Below, in pieces: positions 60,521 to 64,000 of a stretch of 64,000 bases of DNA. Under the pieces are notes generated by a model, which was not told the DNA's origin, searched no databases, and worked only from the letters and a program-made list of their open reading frames with translations. The stretch lies in contig OX485808.1 of NCBI GenBank assembly GCA_950295325.1, forward strand, positions 6,946,501 to 7,010,500. Reading direction: 5' to 3'. Source of the DNA: Polytrichum commune. Its lineage: Eukaryota; Streptophyta; Polytrichopsida; Polytrichales; Polytrichaceae. Position numbers and translations under genes: made by a program. The first letter of the stretch is position 1; each line of letters opens with the position of its first letter.

Positions 60521-61517
60521 GGGGAGATTTTCAGGCAAAATTGGTGGACATCCTAGTGTTTCCAAGACCAAATGGTTACATGTTGACATCTTTTGGGTTT
60601 GCCTTATTAAACTCATGAATCTTCCATATATTCCTCCATGTTGATCAGTAATTTTCCTGAAGTCTTGAATCTAAGTTGGTTATTTCCATGGGGGGGGGGC
60701 ACTAGCAGTAATTCAGAAACAATGTGTGATAATATATAGGGTATTTAATATGCATTCGAGGTAAAATTTTGAAGAACTCTAAATAAAATATAAGGGGAAA
60801 ATTAATGTTGGAAACCATTTATTAAAAAAATATCATGCAATATAACATGTGTAAGGGACCACATTCGGTTAATCAAAGAAGATGGTGGGCTCGATTTTAT
60901 TTCACTAAGGTTTCTCTTCATTAAAGATACTTTGAACTCCATTATGTTTAAACGTTGACATGAAGGGTATATGTTTGAGACAATATTTGATGCTTCAAAT
61001 TCTTTTGTGAATGTTGTACGAACTCTTGTTATCCTACAAATGTTGGACAATTGTGTTTCTTAACACACTAAATCTTAAGGTGCACTCTACTTGCATTCTC
61101 CATTACAATCTTGTTGGTGTAATTAATTTCTATTATATTTTCTTCTTGTCATACCACAACAATGCAACCATGTTATTAAAATGCCAATTCACAATGCAAC
61201 CCCCCCCCCTCAGCTAAAAATTAGAAGCTATCGTAAAATTCTAAGAAAAACAGGGTATTTAATATTGAATGCATTCTACATTTCTAAGTACCAATAGGGT
61301 ATTCAAATTTTAAGCTCAATAGAATTTTTTCTACTTTAAGGACTCTTAGTATTTTAATTCCCAAAGATAATACCCCCCTTGAAAATAAGTGGTTGTCGCA
61401 TGTGTCTCCAAAAAATTATTATGAGTGTCCCCCCCTCCTTGGAATTAGTTCTCAAACTTAACTAGTTCATCATAACTACAAGTAGACAGTTAACCATGTT
61501 CAACACCGATGCTCCCC
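60521..61517. mobile_element. CCGGTT-rich MITE, copy 4, degenerate and split
   Basis: Left part 60521-60686 (GGGGAGATTTTCAGGCAAAA...GGTTATTTC) and right part 61452-61517 (TCAAACTTAACTAGTTCATC...) align to consecutive parts of copy 3. The gap is filled by the element at 60687. CCGGTT boxes here have decayed to TTGGTT/CTAGTT. Confidence 0.65.
60687..61444. mobile_element. 758-bp element nested in the fourth CCGGTT MITE
   Basis: Ends CATGGGGGGGGGCACT and GTGTCCCCCCCTCCTTGG are imperfect inverted repeats. Flanks TTATTTC (60680-60686) and TTAGTTC (61445-61451) look like a 7-8 bp duplication with one change; sibling MITEs show the uninterrupted TTATTTCTCAAAC. No coding capacity. Confidence 0.55.
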
Positions 61518-62449
61518 CTAGGGGTCTAGCTGCACCACCTAGTTAGGAGAATTAGCTAACAACTTGACTTAGTGAAATCAACTACCATAGACGGCTCTCT
61601 TTTCCAACACAAAATAATCATTTTCCCCTCAAAATGCCACATGTCATGCTCACAATATGCCACGAGCCACTTGTATCATGCGTGTAAACTACGTTAAAAA
61701 TAAAATGGGGAGCCCTCTATGGTAACTCGTATGCAAGCTAATTGATCACATGGTTGTACATTATGGTTACCACTAATCAAAGCTTCACCAATTTAAGAGA
61801 GTAGTTAAGGTTGACCAACCAAACTTTTGCACCACTTGCCCAAGTTTTTGAACATGACACTAATTGTGGTACATTTCAATTTTGTGGCCCACACCATTTG
61901 TGATTCATTATGATTAAGAGGTATTAAAATAGCATACTTACAATTCAAATTATGCTTTAATATAAATTTGAACATTGAAATGATATATTAATATCATTTT
62001 CTTAATCACTAAACTACTCTTCTATAATTCAAAATATATGCTAATATAGGACAATATAAGAAATAGTATGATCCACCTTGTAGCATAATGGAGAAGAGAC
62101 AAGGAAAATGAAAGGCGCACATTCAAAACAAATACATGGGCTACTCATTTGTAAAAGTTGGTTAGCAACATGGGTTTTGGTGAGTTAAGATTGCTTCACA
62201 AAAGCAAAGCCCCAGAAGCTAGCTAACTTTTATTTCAATAACTTTAATTCAAACCTTAATTTTTAACTACCTAGGCAGTGCCGCCACGAGATAAATAAGC
62301 TCTCACATAGGTTAGCTAACTCTCTTAATCAGGGTGTGCATGCTCAACATAACTAATTTGAGTGGTTACTTACCCTAATTGGAGCCTCGACCGGGCCCCA
62401 GGCTAGATCACATCTTCATTCAGTCAGGCCCCACCCCTCCCACGCCTCG
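61518..62449. other. AT-rich spacer, no gene
   Basis: No supported feature. Confidence 0.4.
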
Positions 62450-62719
62450 TTCACTGCCTGATCTTCCTACCCGCACCTGCGCGGAAACTCTTCCTCATTG
62501 GGAACCAATGTGACAACACCCGATCAAAATTACAAATATTCAAGTTCACATCACTTTCATTATTCCCAAGTTAACTGATGAAGTTCCTTCACATGCCAAA
62601 GGAGCTTAATGACTTCAGTAATTGGGTGCTTAATGACTTAAGTGATCGGGTATTGTCACATTGGTTCCCAACAGGGGAGAGTTTCCGCGCAGGTGCAGGT
62701 AGGAAGATCGGGCAGTGAA
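62450..62719. repeat. Long inverted repeat (76-bp arms, 118-nt loop)
   Basis: Left arm 62450-62525 (TTCACTGCCTGATCTTCCTA...GGGAACCAATGTGACAACAC) pairs with right arm 62644-62719 with only about six or seven mismatches. The transcript of either strand would form a near-perfect hairpin. It may be a foldback transposon, a young hairpin small-RNA locus, or a recent inverted duplication. Confidence 0.8.
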
Positions 62720-62887
62720 GGAGCCCTTAACTGGGATGTGTAGGTAGATCTTATTAGTTGTGGCCTCCGAGTTTGAAGGTGCATGTGGATTTTGGGGCCC
62801 GGAGCAATTAAGTTGCCGGGAAGGGAGGGAGGGATTTGAAAGAAAGGACCGGTGAAGGTGGCAAGTGTGTAAAGAAGAAGCCGCTAA

Positions 62888-63900
62888 CTTGATATGAAGC
62901 AAACGTGCTTTCCCATTGAGTGGGCTTGGTCCTTTTTTTGTCCGTGACTCATTTGACACTGTCGGAAGCTTCAACCTAATATAAGTACACTACATATGAT
63001 ATTTAGTGTAATACGGTATTTAATGCATCCCTATGGTAACTTTTCGGATGCCACTTCTTATGAATAAGCGAACAAATATTGCCATGGATGATGGATGAGT
63101 TCATCCATTGGCCAAAACCCTACCTTTCCTTGTCAGCAACTTGTGAGGAAATATTGTCGTGGATGATTGAAAGTTGGATGAAAATTCACTTAGTAGGTGA
63201 TAGTAATTGGAAACTTGATATGAAGCAAATGTGCTTTTCCATCGAGTAGACTTGGTCCTTTTTTTTTGTCTATGACTCAATTGACACCATCGGAAGCTTC
63301 AACCTAATATAAGTACACTAAACATGATATTTAGTGTCATATGGTATTTAATGCATTCCTATGGTAACTTTTTCGGATGCCACTTGTTATAAATAAGTGA
63401 ACAAATATTGCCCCATGGATGATGGATGAGTTCATCCATTGGCCAAAACCCTACCTCCTCTCATCATGAGGAAATACTGTCACGGATGATTGAAAGTTGG
63501 ATGAGAATTCACTTAGGTAAGTGATAGTAATTGTAAACTTGATATGAAGCAACTGTGCTTTTCCATTGAGTGGGTTTGGTCCTTTTTTGTCCATGACTCA
63601 TTCGATACCATCGGAAGCTTCAACCTAATTATAAGTACACTAAATATGATATTTTAATTAAGATATTTAGTGTCATACGGTATTTTAATGCATCCCTATG
63701 GTAATGTTCGGATGCCACTTGTTATGAATAAGTGAACAAATATTGTCATGGATGATGGATGAGTTCATCCATTGACCAACACCCTACCTTCTCTCGTCAG
63801 CAACTTGTGATGAAATATTGTCATGGATGATTAAAATTTGGATGAAGAATCACTTTGGTAAGTGACAATCATTGCAACACTGTAAATCTATAATCCTCCC
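62888..63900. repeat. Tandem array, about 324-bp unit, three copies
   Basis: CTTGATATGAAGCAA recurs near 62889, 63213 and 63538. Each unit contains ATCGGAAGCTTCAACCTAAT, GATATTTAGTGT, CCCTATGGTAACTTT and GATGGATGAGTTCATCC. Reverse-oriented single copies lie at about 26770 and 58490. The array may continue past the window. Confidence 0.85.
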
Positions 63901-64000
63901 CAAAAAAATTTACAAAGAATGACAAATAATGTTGGGTTAACATTTAGTGTTGGTGACACTACACCGCGGGTCTACAATTACTATCGAGCAAGTCAAGTAT

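Overview
The window looks like nuclear DNA of a land plant, probably a non-seed plant (bryophyte or lycophyte grade). The evidence is plant-type protein families (an IQ-containing cyclic-nucleotide-gated channel and an oil-body-lipase-like class 3 lipase), short GT-AG introns, scattered TTTAGGG-like motifs, and very repeat-rich, gene-poor spacers. The non-seed placement is an inference from gene families I associate with such genomes (bacterial-type DNA methyltransferase relatives, unusual SWIM/MULE genes). I cannot name the species.

Two intact-looking host genes stand out. A five-exon lipase on the + strand (33979-37119, 649 aa) keeps GHSLGG and the Asp/His partners and has the hydrophobic N-terminal stretch typical of OBL-type oil-body lipases. 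A seven-exon CNGC on the - strand (55202 down to 48645, 700 aa) splices cleanly through S1-S6, pore, CNBD and IQ motif, but its pore triplet reads T-Q-T where plant CNGCs usually have G-Q-N-like residues. All exon sums are exact multiples of three.

The left arm (0.2-6.4 kb, - strand) is the most unusual locus. It is a broken multi-exon gene combining a ParB/sulfiredoxin-like DGNHR domain with a C-terminal N4/N6-type DNA methyltransferase-like domain, an architecture I know from phage and bacterial methylases. One exon is split by a 2-kb hAT-type element (3353-5344, exact 8-bp duplication GGATTCTT). That element has palindromic CGTGACGG-rich ends and an interior made of CCGTCCGCCCC-type satellite.

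From 7 to 10.2 kb there are GA microsatellites, a 25S rRNA fragment, a CCGGTT-rich MITE and a 117-bp tandem array split by a 1460-bp solo LTR (5-bp duplication GTCGC). From 11.6 to 15.8 kb is a two-exon MULE/SWIM transposase-like gene whose only visible defect is one TAG codon. From 16.4 to 19.9 kb is the 3' part of a non-LTR-type retroelement (end of RT, RNase H, CCHC) with five in-frame TGA codons at tryptophan-compatible positions and two RNase H catalytic Asp-to-Asn changes.

The remainder is mostly transposon debris: a Tigger/pogo element with intact ends (29408-31442), a second pogo-derived MITE, several foldback elements, two MITE copies each split by another element, a long hairpin near 62.5 kb, and a 324-bp tandem array at the right edge. 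I saw no tRNA genes or CRISPR arrays.
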